DNA of 64,000 nucleotides from Pseudomonas sp. GD04091 (GTDB lineage Bacteria; Pseudomonadota; Gammaproteobacteria; Pseudomonadales; Pseudomonadaceae), in the NCBI RefSeq assembly GCF_029836165.1, contig NZ_JAOEBG010000015.1:62001-126000 (forward strand). The letters are read 5' to 3'. This document shows, one piece after another, positions 38,246 through 47,220 of the stretch; positions within the stretch are counted from its first letter, which is position 1; every line of letters starts with the position of its first letter. Made by a program: the position numbers and the translations under genes. A model generated the notes under the pieces. It worked only from the letters and a program-made list of their open reading frames with translations. It was not told where the DNA came from and did not search any database.

Positions 38246-39001
38246 TCAGTTGCCTTCAGCCGCCTCGCGCCTCAACCGCGCCCGGCGAGCCATGATGTTG
38301 AGGATCTCGATCGCCGTCGAGAACGCCATGGCGGCGTACACATAGCCTTTCGGCACATGGGCGCCGAAGCCTTCGGCGATCAGCGTCATGCCGATCATGA
38401 TCAGGAAGCCCAGGGCCAGCATCACCACGGTCGGGTTGTCGTTGATGAACTTGGCCAGCGGGTCGGCCGCCACCAGCATCACGATCACGGCGCTGATCAC
38501 GGCGATGATCATGATCGGCAGGTGCTCGGTCATGCCCACGGCGGTGATGATGCTGTCGATCGAGAAGACGATGTCCAGCAGCAGGATCTGGAAGATCGCC
38601 GCGGTGAAGCCGATGGTCACGGTGCCGCCGAGCTTGGATTCTTCCTTGGCGCCATGGGGATCGACGCTTTCATGGATCTCCTTGGTCGCCTTCCACAGCA
38701 GGAACAGGCCACCGGCGATGAGGATCATGTCCTTCCACGAGAACGTGTGGCCGAACACGTCGATCACCGGCTCCGTCAACTGGACGATCCACGCCACGGT
38801 GCTGAGCAGCGCCAGCCGCATGATCAGGGCCATGCTGATACCGATACGCCGTGCCTTCGAGCGATAGGCTTCGGGCAGCTTGTTGGTGAGGATGGAGATG
38901 AAGATCAGGTTGTCGATGCCCAGCACGACCTCCATGGCCACCAGGGTGGCGAGGGCAACCCAGGCGGTGGGGCTTGCGGCGAGTTCCAGCAAATATTCCA
39001 T
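38246..39001 (-). CDS. TerC-family membrane protein
   Basis: A 251-residue, about seven-helix TerC-family protein (AMEVVLGIDNLIFISILTNKLP, LLLDIVFSIDSIITAVGM) with the conserved intramembrane Asp residues GIDN and SID. TerC proteins export Mn2+ or assist metallation of exported enzymes. It is downstream of a small lipoprotein gene on the same strand (26-bp gap), probably one operon. No yybP-ykoY riboswitch is visible before it. Confidence 0.9.
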   Translation of the reverse strand: MEYLLELAASPTAWVALATLVAMEVVLGIDNLIFISILTNKLPEAYRSKARRIGISMALIMRLALLSTVAWIVQLTEPVIDVFGHTFSWKDMILIAGGLFLLWKATKEIHESVDPHGAKEESKLGGTVTIGFTAAIFQILLLDIVFSIDSIITAVGMTEHLPIMIIAVISAVIVMLVAADPLAKFINDNPTVVMLALGFLIMIGMTLIAEGFGAHVPKGYVYAAMAFSTAIEILNIMARRARLRREAAEGN

Positions 39002-39027
39002 TGGTCAGTCCTGCTTCGTGTCCGGGG

Positions 39028-39267
39028 TCAGATGTCCTGGGTGTCTTTCTTGTCGTCTTCGGCCTTGGCTTTCTCGCCCTCGGTGCCGATGGCCTCGCTC
39101 AGGGCCTGCTGAGCGGCATCGTTGGTCTTGTCGATGGCCTGCTTGGCCGTTTCCGCCGCCTGGTCGAGCATCTGCTGGGCGGATTTCTCGGCCTGGTCGC
39201 AACCTGCCATGGCAAATAGCGCCAGTACCAGCACCAACGGCGTGCCAATGGATTTGAGTTGTAGCAT
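39028..39267 (-). CDS. Small coiled-coil lipoprotein
   Basis: A 79-residue lipoprotein with lipobox MAGC (Cys23) and a mature helical, Ala/Gln/Lys-rich chain (AEKSAQQMLDQAAETAKQAIDKTNDAAQQALSEAI) that would form a coiled coil, then an acidic/basic tail. Envelope location. It resembles small Pseudomonas lipoproteins of unknown function and heads the TerC operon. Confidence 0.8.
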   Translation of the reverse strand: MLQLKSIGTPLVLVLALFAMAGCDQAEKSAQQMLDQAAETAKQAIDKTNDAAQQALSEAIGTEGEKAKAEDDKKDTQDI

Positions 39268-39349
39268 GGAGTCCTCGCTTGTCGAATTCCGGGCGGCGCG
39301 TCGTGCGCCTGATGGGGTCGCATTCTAGAGAGACTGAAACATCCGGAAA

Positions 39350-39388
39350 ATTCGTATTTTCAGCGTATATACTTCGGTTTTTACGAAT
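39350..39388. promoter_or_regulatory. AT-rich inverted repeat upstream of nhaR
   Basis: ATTCGTA (39350-39356) and TACGAAT (39382-39388) form an inverted repeat 12 bp before the nhaR start. Its position suits autoregulation by the LysR protein. No test of binding is possible from sequence. Confidence 0.4.
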
Positions 39389-39399
39389 ATGGAAAAGCC

Positions 39400-40293
39400 A
39401 TGCTCAACTACCGCCAGCTCCATTATTTCTGGGCTGTGGCCAAGACAGGCAGCATCGCCCGCGCCAGCGAGCAGTTGAACCTCACCCCGCAGACCATCAG
39501 CGGCCAGATCAGCCTGTTCGAGCAGACCTGGAGCCTGGAGTTGTTCCAGCGCGTCGGCCGTCAGCTGGAACTGACCGAGACCGGCCGCCAGGCGCTGGTC
39601 TACGCCGAGCAGATGTTCCAGATCGGCGGCGAGCTCGAAGCCATGCTGCGGGCCGGCCCGCAGGAGCAGATCCTGTTCCGCGTGGGTGTGGCCGACGTGG
39701 TGCCCAAGTCCATCGTCTACCGCCTGCTGGCACCGACCATGGAGCTGGACGAGGTGCTGCGCATCAACTGCCGCGAGGACAAGCTCGAGCGCCTGCTGGC
39801 CGACCTGGCGATCCAGCGCCTGGACCTGGTGATTTCCGACAGCCCGATGCCCAGCCACCTGGATATCAAGGGCTACAGCCAGAAGCTCGGCGAGTGTGGC
39901 CTGAGCTTCTTCGCCACGCCCACGCTGGCCGCGCGGCTCGACAAACCCTTCCCCGCCTGCCTGGACGATGCGCCGATGCTGGTTCCCGGCCCGGAAACCG
40001 TGGTGCGCAGCCGTCTGCTGCGCTGGCTGGCCGAACAGCAGGTGCAGCCACGGATCGTCGGCGAGTTCGACGACAGCGCCTTGATGCAGGCCTTCGGCCA
40101 GTCAGGCAGCGGTATCTTCGTTGCCCCCAGCGTGATCGCCGAGGAAGTCTGCCGGCAATGCGGCGTGCGGCTGATCGGCCAGACCGAAGCGGTGAACGAG
40201 TCGTTCTATGCCATTTCGGTGGAGCGCAAGGTCAAGCACCCGGGGATCCTGGCGATCACCGAAGGGGCGCGGCGGGAGTTGTTCCACTGGTAG
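39400..40293 (+). CDS. nhaR: LysR-family activator NhaR
   Basis: A 297-residue LysR protein with N-terminal HTH (YRQLHYFWAVAKTGSIARASEQLNLTPQTISGQI), a signature close to E. coli NhaR, the Na+-responsive activator of nhaA. The effector domain follows (RVGVADVVPKSIVYRLL). GGAAAAGCC precedes the ATG. It is followed by sstT, a Na+-coupled transporter, which fits sodium physiology, but the target genes are not shown. Confidence 0.85.
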   Translation: MLNYRQLHYFWAVAKTGSIARASEQLNLTPQTISGQISLFEQTWSLELFQRVGRQLELTETGRQALVYAEQMFQIGGELEAMLRAGPQEQILFRVGVADVVPKSIVYRLLAPTMELDEVLRINCREDKLERLLADLAIQRLDLVISDSPMPSHLDIKGYSQKLGECGLSFFATPTLAARLDKPFPACLDDAPMLVPGPETVVRSRLLRWLAEQQVQPRIVGEFDDSALMQAFGQSGSGIFVAPSVIAEEVCRQCGVRLIGQTEAVNESFYAISVERKVKHPGILAITEGARRELFHW

Positions 40294-40387
40294 GCCGGCC
40301 GCCACTCAAGGCAGGCCGTCTCCCACGATATGCCCCATGGGTCTGTGGTAAAGTCGCGCGCTTTCCCGTAACTGGATTGCGCTGCAC

Positions 40388-41599
40388 ATGACCCCCATCC
40401 TCCGCCTCATCAACCGCACCGGCCTGGTGACGCAGATCTGCATCGGCCTGGTGGCCGGCATCGCCCTCGCCCTGCTCGCCCCTGCCGTGGCCCGCGACCT
40501 GGGGTTCCTCGGCAAGGTCTTCGTCAGCGCCCTGAAGGCCGTGGCACCCGTGCTGGTGTTCATCCTGGTGATGGCCTCGATCGCCAACCACCGGCATGGC
40601 CAGGAAACCCACATCCGCCCGATCCTCTGGCTGTACCTGCTCGGCACCTTCGCCGCCGCGGTGGTCGCCGTGGCCGCAAGCATGCTGTTCCCGTCGAACC
40701 TGGCGCTGACCACCGGCGAAGCCACGCTAAGCGCCCCCGGCGGTATCGCCGAGGTGATGCAGAACCTGCTGCTCAGCGCCGTCGACAACCCCATCAACGC
40801 CCTGCTCAATGCCAATTTCATCGGTGTGCTGACCTGGGCCATCGGCCTGGGCGTGGCCTTGCGCCATGCCGGCGAGACCACTCGCACGGTGGTCGAGGAC
40901 CTGTCCAACGGCGTGACCCTGATCGTGCGCGTGGTGATCCGCTTCGCCCCGCTGGGCATCTTCGGCCTGGTCAGCGCAACCCTGGCGCAATCGGGCCTGG
41001 ACGCGTTGCTCGGCTACCTGCACCTGCTCGCGGTGCTGATCGGCTGCATGCTGTTCGTGGCGCTGGTGATGAACCCGCTGATCGTGTTCTGGAAGATCCG
41101 CCGCAACCCCTATCCGCTGACCCTGCTGTGCCTGCGCGAAAGCGGCATCACCGCGTTCTTCACCCGCAGCTCGGCGGCCAACATTCCGGTCAACCTGGCG
41201 CTGTCGGAAAAGCTCGGCCTGCACGAGGACACCTACTCGGTGTCGATCCCGCTGGGCGCAACCATCAACATGGCCGGCGCGGCGATCACCATCACCGTGC
41301 TGACCCTGGCCGCCGTCCACACCCTGGGCATTCCGGTCGACCTGCCGACCGCGGTGCTGCTCAGCGTGGTGGCGGCGGTCTGCGCCTGTGGCGCCTCGGG
41401 CGTGGCCGGTGGCTCGCTGCTGCTGATCCCGCTGGCCTGCAGCCTGTTCGGCATTCCCAGCGAAATCGCCATGCAGGTGGTCGCGGTCGGCTTCATCATC
41501 GGTGTGCTGCAGGATTCGGCGGAAACCGCGCTGAACTCCTCCACCGATGTGCTGTTCACCGCCGCGGCCTGCCAGGCCATGGAGCAGCGCTCGGCCTGA
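40388..41599 (+). CDS. sstT: Serine/threonine Na+ symporter SstT
   Basis: A 403-residue dicarboxylate/amino acid:cation symporter of the SstT family, importing serine and threonine with Na+. About eight to nine helices; the signature ESGITAFFTRSSAANIPVNL and the motif SIPLGATINMAGAAITITVLTLAAVHTLG are characteristic. Length is typical. It lies 94 bp after nhaR on the same strand. Confidence 0.95.
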   Translation: MTPILRLINRTGLVTQICIGLVAGIALALLAPAVARDLGFLGKVFVSALKAVAPVLVFILVMASIANHRHGQETHIRPILWLYLLGTFAAAVVAVAASMLFPSNLALTTGEATLSAPGGIAEVMQNLLLSAVDNPINALLNANFIGVLTWAIGLGVALRHAGETTRTVVEDLSNGVTLIVRVVIRFAPLGIFGLVSATLAQSGLDALLGYLHLLAVLIGCMLFVALVMNPLIVFWKIRRNPYPLTLLCLRESGITAFFTRSSAANIPVNLALSEKLGLHEDTYSVSIPLGATINMAGAAITITVLTLAAVHTLGIPVDLPTAVLLSVVAAVCACGASGVAGGSLLLIPLACSLFGIPSEIAMQVVAVGFIIGVLQDSAETALNSSTDVLFTAAACQAMEQRSA

Positions 41600-41603
41600 G
41601 GTC

Positions 41604-41692
41604 GCCGGGGCCGCCCTGCGGCCCTTTCCCCGGCAAGCCGGCTCCCACCAGGATTGGTGCGCGTCGAGGGAGCTCGGCTTGCCGGCAGCGGC
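41604..41692. repeat. REP-like inverted element
   Basis: GGCCCTTTCCCCGGCAAGCCGGCTCCCACCAGG against GGGAGCTCGGCTTGCCGGC, imperfect, after sstT. Confidence 0.75.
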
Positions 41693-41769
41693 CCCGTTCT
41701 GACCAGCGATTGCTTAAGCCAGACGCTTTACCTAGGCTAGTGGCCTTTTCCTCGCAATGAGACAGGGCC

Positions 41770-42408
41770 ATGTCAGAATACGAAACCATCGGCGAAGGCC
41801 GCTTCAACAGCATCGAGATCCGCGTGCTCGGCTCGCTGATCGAGAAGCAGGCCACCAGCCCGGAAACCTACCCCCTGACCCTCAATGCCCTGGTCCTGGC
41901 CTGCAACCAGAAGACCAGCCGCGAACCCGTCATGAACCTCTCCCCCGGCCAGGTCGGCCAGGCCCTGCGCGCCCTGGAGAACCAGGAAATGACCCGCCTG
42001 CAGATGGGCAGCCGCGCCGACCGCTGGGAGCAACGGGTGGACAAGGCCCTGGAACTGGTGCCGGCGCAGCTGGTGCTGATGGGGCTGATGTTCCTGCGTG
42101 GCCCACAGACCCTCAGCGAGCTGCTGACCCGCAGCAACCGCCTGCACGAGTTCGAGGATGTCGATCAGGTCCAGCACCAGCTGGAGCGCCTGATTTCTCG
42201 TGGCCTGGCCCTGCACCTGCCACGCCAGGCCGGCCAGCGCGAGGACCGCTACACCCATGCCCTGGGCGACCCGGCGGAGATCGAGGCGATCCTGGCCGCT
42301 CGCCAGCAGGAAGGCGGCTCGCGCGCCAGTGTGGCGGACGAGCGCATCGAAGCGCTGGAAGCACGGGTGGCCGCGCTGGAGGCACGCCTGGCCCAGTTCG
42401 AAGGTTGA
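41770..42408 (+). CDS. yceH: DUF480 protein YceH
   Basis: A 212-residue cytoplasmic DUF480 protein with paired winged-helix domains (IEIRVLGSLIEKQATSPETYPLTLNALVLACNQKTSREPVM) and a C-terminal coiled coil (IEALEARVAALEARLAQF). The family is widespread in proteobacteria and poorly understood; the winged helices suggest nucleic acid or protein binding. Confidence 0.93.
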   Translation: MSEYETIGEGRFNSIEIRVLGSLIEKQATSPETYPLTLNALVLACNQKTSREPVMNLSPGQVGQALRALENQEMTRLQMGSRADRWEQRVDKALELVPAQLVLMGLMFLRGPQTLSELLTRSNRLHEFEDVDQVQHQLERLISRGLALHLPRQAGQREDRYTHALGDPAEIEAILAARQQEGGSRASVADERIEALEARVAALEARLAQFEG

Positions 42409-42409
42409 C

Positions 42410-42601
42410 TCAGGGCTTTTCGGCCTCGGGGAAGTGACGGCAGCTCTTGCGCTCGGCCAGTTCCCGCTCGCTGGGGCGCTGATCGACGAACACCGTGCGG
42501 CCGTCGGCGTAGATTTCCAGGTAGCCCCAGTGCAGGTCCCGCTCGGTCTGCCCGGGCTTGGGCGGGACGAGCCACCAGGGCTCGCGGCTGATCAGGGTCA
42601 T
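42410..42601 (-). CDS. Small conserved hypothetical protein (63 aa)
   Basis: A 63-residue soluble protein, WWLVPPKPGQTERDLHWGYLEIYADGRTVFVDQRPSERELAERKSCRHF, aromatic-rich and with no signal peptide. AGGAG precedes the ATG. It is convergent with yceH, the two stops 1 nt apart. Similar short proteins appear in pseudomonads, but no function is known to me. Confidence 0.7.
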   Translation of the reverse strand: MTLISREPWWLVPPKPGQTERDLHWGYLEIYADGRTVFVDQRPSERELAERKSCRHFPEAEKP

Positions 42602-42775
42602 GGATGGGCTCCTGCGGGTGTCTGGGGTAACTATAGACAGGCCGTCCAGATACCCCGCTGCGATTGTTCCACCGAGGACAATTATGAAGTGCCCGGGGCA
42701 CGGATTCCCGCCGCCGCCCTGCCAGACTAGTCTCGATCGTGAGCACCAAGCCCCTGACCCGGAGGATCGACCACG

Positions 42776-43240
42776 ATGTCCCGCCCGCCACTGCCACCGT
42801 TCACCCGTGAAACCGCCATCGAAAAGGTCCGCCTTGCCGAAGATGGCTGGAACAGCCGCGATGCCGCCAAGGTGGCGCTCGCCTACACCCTCGATACCCG
42901 CTGGCGCAACCGGACCGAGTTCTGCCGCAACCGCGAAGAAGCCCAGGTCTTCCTCACCCGCAAGTGGAACCGCGAGCTCGAGTACCGCCTGATCAAGGAA
43001 CTGTGGGCCTTCACCGACAATCGCATCGCCGTGCGCTACGCCTACGAGTACCGCGATGACAGCGGCCAGTGGTACCGTGCCTACGGCAACGAGAACTGGG
43101 AATTCGCCGAGGACGGCCTGATGCGCAACCGCCACGCCAGCATCAACGAACAGCCCATCGGCGAAGCCGAGCGCAAGTTCCGCTGGCCATTGGGTCGCCG
43201 CCCGGACGATCACCCGGGGCTGAGCGACTTCGGCTTCTGA
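42776..43240 (+). CDS. DUF1348 NTF2-like protein
   Basis: A 154-residue protein of the DUF1348 group in the NTF2/SnoaL-like fold (VRLAEDGWNSRDAAKVALAYTLDTRWRNRTEFCRNREEAQVFLTRKW ... EFAEDGLMRNRHASINE). Cone-shaped small-molecule-binding proteins of this type often act as isomerases or have no known activity. GGAGG precedes the ATG. Single gene with a terminator (43259-43279). Confidence 0.9.
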   Translation: MSRPPLPPFTRETAIEKVRLAEDGWNSRDAAKVALAYTLDTRWRNRTEFCRNREEAQVFLTRKWNRELEYRLIKELWAFTDNRIAVRYAYEYRDDSGQWYRAYGNENWEFAEDGLMRNRHASINEQPIGEAERKFRWPLGRRPDDHPGLSDFGF

Positions 43241-43258
43241 AGACCGACGCAGGAACTG

Positions 43259-43279
43259 CGGGGCCGCTCGACGGCCCCG
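43259..43279 (+). terminator. Terminator after the DUF1348 gene
   Basis: CGGGGCCG / CGGCCCCG stem (8 bp, 5-nt loop) followed by TTTCAGGTTTT. Confidence 0.75.
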
Positions 43280-43361
43280 TTTCAGGTTTTGGAAACGGAC
43301 TACACGGATAGAACAAAGTGTTGTGCCAGACTGGGTGGCGGTCCAAAGCCATTCACGACTC

Positions 43362-43479
43362 CTGTAGGAGCGGCCTTGTGTCGCGAAAGGGGTGCGAAGC
43401 GCCCCCAGGATTTGTGCCTCAAGCTGATATCGCCGGGGCCGCTACGCGCCCCTTTCGCGACACAAGGCCGCTCCTACAG
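43362..43479. repeat. REP-type inverted pair
   Basis: Perfectly matching arms of about 31 bp (43362-43392 and 43449-43479; core GGAGCGGCCTTGTGTCGCG) in inverse orientation with a 56-nt spacer. Marks the left edge of the organosulfur island. Confidence 0.92.
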
Positions 43480-43512
43480 AGAAACGCGTATAGCTGTCAT
43501 TCGCCACCACAC

Positions 43513-44571
<1,059 letters not shown>

Positions 44572-44648
44572 GGTGCATTCCTGGCAATGGGTGCGCATGG
44601 CCATAGTGCATGAAACAATTTAGACCGAAAAATTATTAATAAATATTT

Positions 44649-44671
44649 ATATATTCGAATAACGAATATAT
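44649..44671. promoter_or_regulatory. AT-rich perfect inverted repeat upstream of sfnR
   Basis: ATATATTCG (44649-44657), spacer AATAA, CGAATATAT (44663-44671): a perfect 9-bp inverted repeat 78 bp before the sfnR ATG. It could be an operator for a LysR-type sulfur regulator such as CysB, or a promoter element; neither is proven. Confidence 0.45.
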
Positions 44672-44689
44672 GGAAAACCAACCGTTCCA

Positions 44690-44707
44690 TTGCTGCTGGA
44701 GCAGCAA
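44690..44707. promoter_or_regulatory. Palindrome, candidate sigma-54 activator site
   Basis: TTGCTGCTGGAGCAGCAA is a palindrome with 8-bp arms and a 2-nt centre. It lies about 120 bp upstream of a candidate -24/-12 promoter and shares the 14-mer TGCTGGAGCAGCAA with a site at 61995-62008 in the other control region of this island. Candidate SfnR binding site (inference). Confidence 0.5.
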
Positions 44708-44818
44708 CCGGTCAGCAGTGGCCTGCATGCCGACCAGCAACCGAGACTTCGTAGGGGTGCCTGCCAGTTCGTCTGGATCCCTTGCCAGACAAGGCCTGCA
44801 GCCATGCCAGAGGCGCCC

Positions 44819-44834
44819 TGGCATGCATTTCGCT
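44819..44834 (+). promoter_or_regulatory. Candidate sigma-54 (-24/-12) promoter for the 44899 operon
   Basis: TGGCATGCATTTCGCT has the invariant GG-N10-GC spacing and differs from consensus TGGCACGNNNNTTGCW at two positions. It lies about 65 bp before the first gene. Confidence 0.5.
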
Positions 44835-44898
44835 CCTGCCTGGCGAACGCCTGGGCCGCTCAAGCACGCGGCCCGCACATTGTCAGGAGCAGAACATC

Positions 44899-45966
44899 AT
44901 GAAGATTCTCTTGCGCCAGGGCCTGGCCCTGCTCGGCCTGCTGCTGAGCCTCACCACCTTGGCCAGCGAGCCGCCCAGATCCGTTCGGATCGCCATCGTC
45001 GCCTTCACCCAGGGGGGCGTGCCGGTGTTCGGCGGGATCCCGGGGCGGGTGATCGAAGAAGGCTGGCTCGCCGAGCAACTGAGCCAACGCGGTATCACCC
45101 TGGACTGGATCGCCCTGCCCCACGCCGGCGCCGGCCCGCAGATCAACGAAGGCTTCAGCAACGACAGCCTGGATTTCGCCGTACGCGGCGACCTGCCGTC
45201 GGTGATCGCCGGCGCAGGCAATGTGCCGGGCAAGCTGGTGGTACCCGGCGGCAGCGGCAACAACGTGTACCTGGTGGTACCGGCCGACTCGCCGGCACGC
45301 GGCATCCAGGACCTCAAGGGCAAACGCCTGGCGCTGCACCGTGGCCGGCCATGGGAGTTGGCTTTCAGCAACTTCCTCGACAGCCAGGGGCTGAAGCTGA
45401 GCGACTTCAAGATCGCCAACCTCAACCCGCAGGTCGGCGCGGCGGCGGTGTCGGCGGGCAAGGTGGACGCGGCGGTGCTGCTCAACGAAGCCTATGCCCT
45501 GGAAGACAAGGGCGTGGCGCGCATCCTCTGGTCGACCAAGCAAGGCGCCGACGACTGGCGCCTGGTCTCGGACCTGTGGGCCACCGACCGCTTCGTCGCG
45601 CAGCACGCCGACCTCACCCAGCTGGTGGCCACCGCCTGGGTCAAGGCCGCCTGGTGGATCTCCCAGGAGCAGAACCGCGACGACTACTACACGCTGTCAT
45701 CCCGCGCTGGCGTCGCCGAAAGCGTGCTGCGTCGCGATGACCAGGACGATCCGGTGGCCTGGAAGGAACGCTGGGCGCCGAAGAGCGATGCCCAGCTCAA
45801 GGCGCATTACCAGGCACTGGCCCGCTACGCCCTGGACAACCGCCTTGTCCGCACGCCCTACGACATCGGCCCGGACCTGGCCACCGGCTTCACCCGCCAG
45901 GCGCTGAGCGACCTGCAACTCACCCACTACTGGCCGTCCCTCGACGCCCAGCTCAGCCAACACTGA
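44899..45966 (+). CDS. SsuA-like sulfonate-type substrate-binding protein (orphan)
   Basis: A 355-residue periplasmic binding protein with signal peptide (LLRQGLALLGLLLSLTTLAS) and the NMT1/SsuA fold: TLDWIALPHAGAGPQINEGFSNDSLDFAVRGDLP, VYLVVPADSPARGIQDLKGKRLALHRG, QVGAAAVSAGKVDAAVL. Family members bind alkanesulfonates, taurine or aromatic sulfonates. No ssuBC genes are beside it, so it must use a distant transporter or act otherwise. CAGGAG precedes the ATG. First gene of a four-gene operon (gaps of 15, 15 and 4 bp). Confidence 0.85.
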   Translation: MKILLRQGLALLGLLLSLTTLASEPPRSVRIAIVAFTQGGVPVFGGIPGRVIEEGWLAEQLSQRGITLDWIALPHAGAGPQINEGFSNDSLDFAVRGDLPSVIAGAGNVPGKLVVPGGSGNNVYLVVPADSPARGIQDLKGKRLALHRGRPWELAFSNFLDSQGLKLSDFKIANLNPQVGAAAVSAGKVDAAVLLNEAYALEDKGVARILWSTKQGADDWRLVSDLWATDRFVAQHADLTQLVATAWVKAAWWISQEQNRDDYYTLSSRAGVAESVLRRDDQDDPVAWKERWAPKSDAQLKAHYQALARYALDNRLVRTPYDIGPDLATGFTRQALSDLQLTHYWPSLDAQLSQH

Positions 45967-45981
45967 TCAAGAGAGCCGCCC

Positions 45982-47205
45982 ATGAAACTGCCTGCCTCAC
46001 TCGCCCTGGGTCTGTCGGCCCTGGCCTTGTCCATCGGCGCCGTGGCCGCCGACACCTTCGCGCCCAAGCCCGACCCGCAACAAGGCGACGGCCGAGTCTC
46101 GACCTTCTACACCTGGAGCACGGCCATCCCGGCCACCCCCGGCAAGCTGCTGCGCAGCGAGCCGCTGGACAGCGCCCTGAGCCTGCCCAACGCCGCCAGC
46201 GCGCAACGCATTCTCTACACCTCGTTGGACGGCATCGACGGCAAGACGCCGATCGTGGTCTCCGGCGCGCTGTTCATCCCCAAGGGCAAGGCGCCCACAG
46301 GGGGCTGGCCGGTGGCGAGCTGGGGCCACGGCACGGTGGGCATCGCCGATATCTGCGCGCCGTCCTGGGCTGGCCGCTCGTACCGTGACGTGCAGTACCT
46401 CAACCGCTGGCTCGACGAGGGCTATGCCATCGTCGCCACCGACTACCAGGGGCTGGGCGTGCCCGGTGGTCACCCGCTGCTGAACAACCGCATGGCCGCC
46501 TACGGCATCCTCGACGCCGCGCGGGCGGTGGTCGCGGGGGTACCTGGGCTGGCCAACAAGGTGCTGATCGTCGGCCAGTCGCAAGGCGGCGCCGGCGCCT
46601 TCGCCGCGGGCGCCTATGCAGCCACCTACGCGCCGGACCTCGGCGTGAAGGGCAGCATCGGCACCGGGGTGATCTACACCATCGGCGCAAAGAACGTCGG
46701 CGAACAGGATGTGAACAAGGTCGACCCAGCGCTGGCCTACGGCTTCTACACCCTGCTGGCGGCGCAGCAGTACGACCCGAGCATCGACCCGCGCGACTTC
46801 TACACCGACAAGGCCCTGCCGCTGTTCGAACAGGCGCGCAGCAGTTGCCTGTCATCCCTGGTCAGCGATGTGGTCGGCACCGGGCTGACCCCGGCCAATG
46901 CCAAGAAGGACTACCAGGGCGAGCAGCTCAAGGCCTGGCAGGCCCAGGTGTCGTACCCGACCCTGAAGCTGGCGCAACCGATCTTCATCGGCACCGGCGC
47001 CGAGGACAAGACCCCCGCCGCCAGCACGCAGGTGGCCCTGATGCAGGACGCCTGCAAGGCCGGCTCGGTGGTCCAGGGCCACCTGTACAAAGGCCTGGGC
47101 CACAGCGAGACGGTCAACGCCTCGTTGAAGGACTCGATCCCGTTCGCCCGCCAGGTCATCAGCGGCCAGGCCGTCACCCCGATCTGCAACCCCAGTGTCC
47201 AGTAA
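45982..47205 (+). CDS. Secreted alpha/beta hydrolase, secretory lipase-like
   Basis: A 407-residue exported hydrolase (signal peptide MKLPASLALGLSALALSIGAVAA) of the secretory-lipase (LIP) family. The nucleophile elbow is GQSQGG, the oxyanion region WGHGTVGIAD, the acid is probably in GTGAEDKTPAAS, and the His in GLGHSETV. Four or more cysteines suggest disulfides. It may hydrolyse an ester of the sulfur-containing substrate outside the cytoplasm, an inference from its operon. It is an unusual gene for a sulfonate cluster. Confidence 0.85.
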   Translation: MKLPASLALGLSALALSIGAVAADTFAPKPDPQQGDGRVSTFYTWSTAIPATPGKLLRSEPLDSALSLPNAASAQRILYTSLDGIDGKTPIVVSGALFIPKGKAPTGGWPVASWGHGTVGIADICAPSWAGRSYRDVQYLNRWLDEGYAIVATDYQGLGVPGGHPLLNNRMAAYGILDAARAVVAGVPGLANKVLIVGQSQGGAGAFAAGAYAATYAPDLGVKGSIGTGVIYTIGAKNVGEQDVNKVDPALAYGFYTLLAAQQYDPSIDPRDFYTDKALPLFEQARSSCLSSLVSDVVGTGLTPANAKKDYQGEQLKAWQAQVSYPTLKLAQPIFIGTGAEDKTPAASTQVALMQDACKAGSVVQGHLYKGLGHSETVNASLKDSIPFARQVISGQAVTPICNPSVQ

Positions 47206-47220
47206 GCCAGGAGCGCGACC

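Noticed and set aside
39002..39027. Possible yybP-ykoY riboswitch before TerC
   Set aside because: The gap is only 26 bp and the upstream gene is co-directional; no room for the element.
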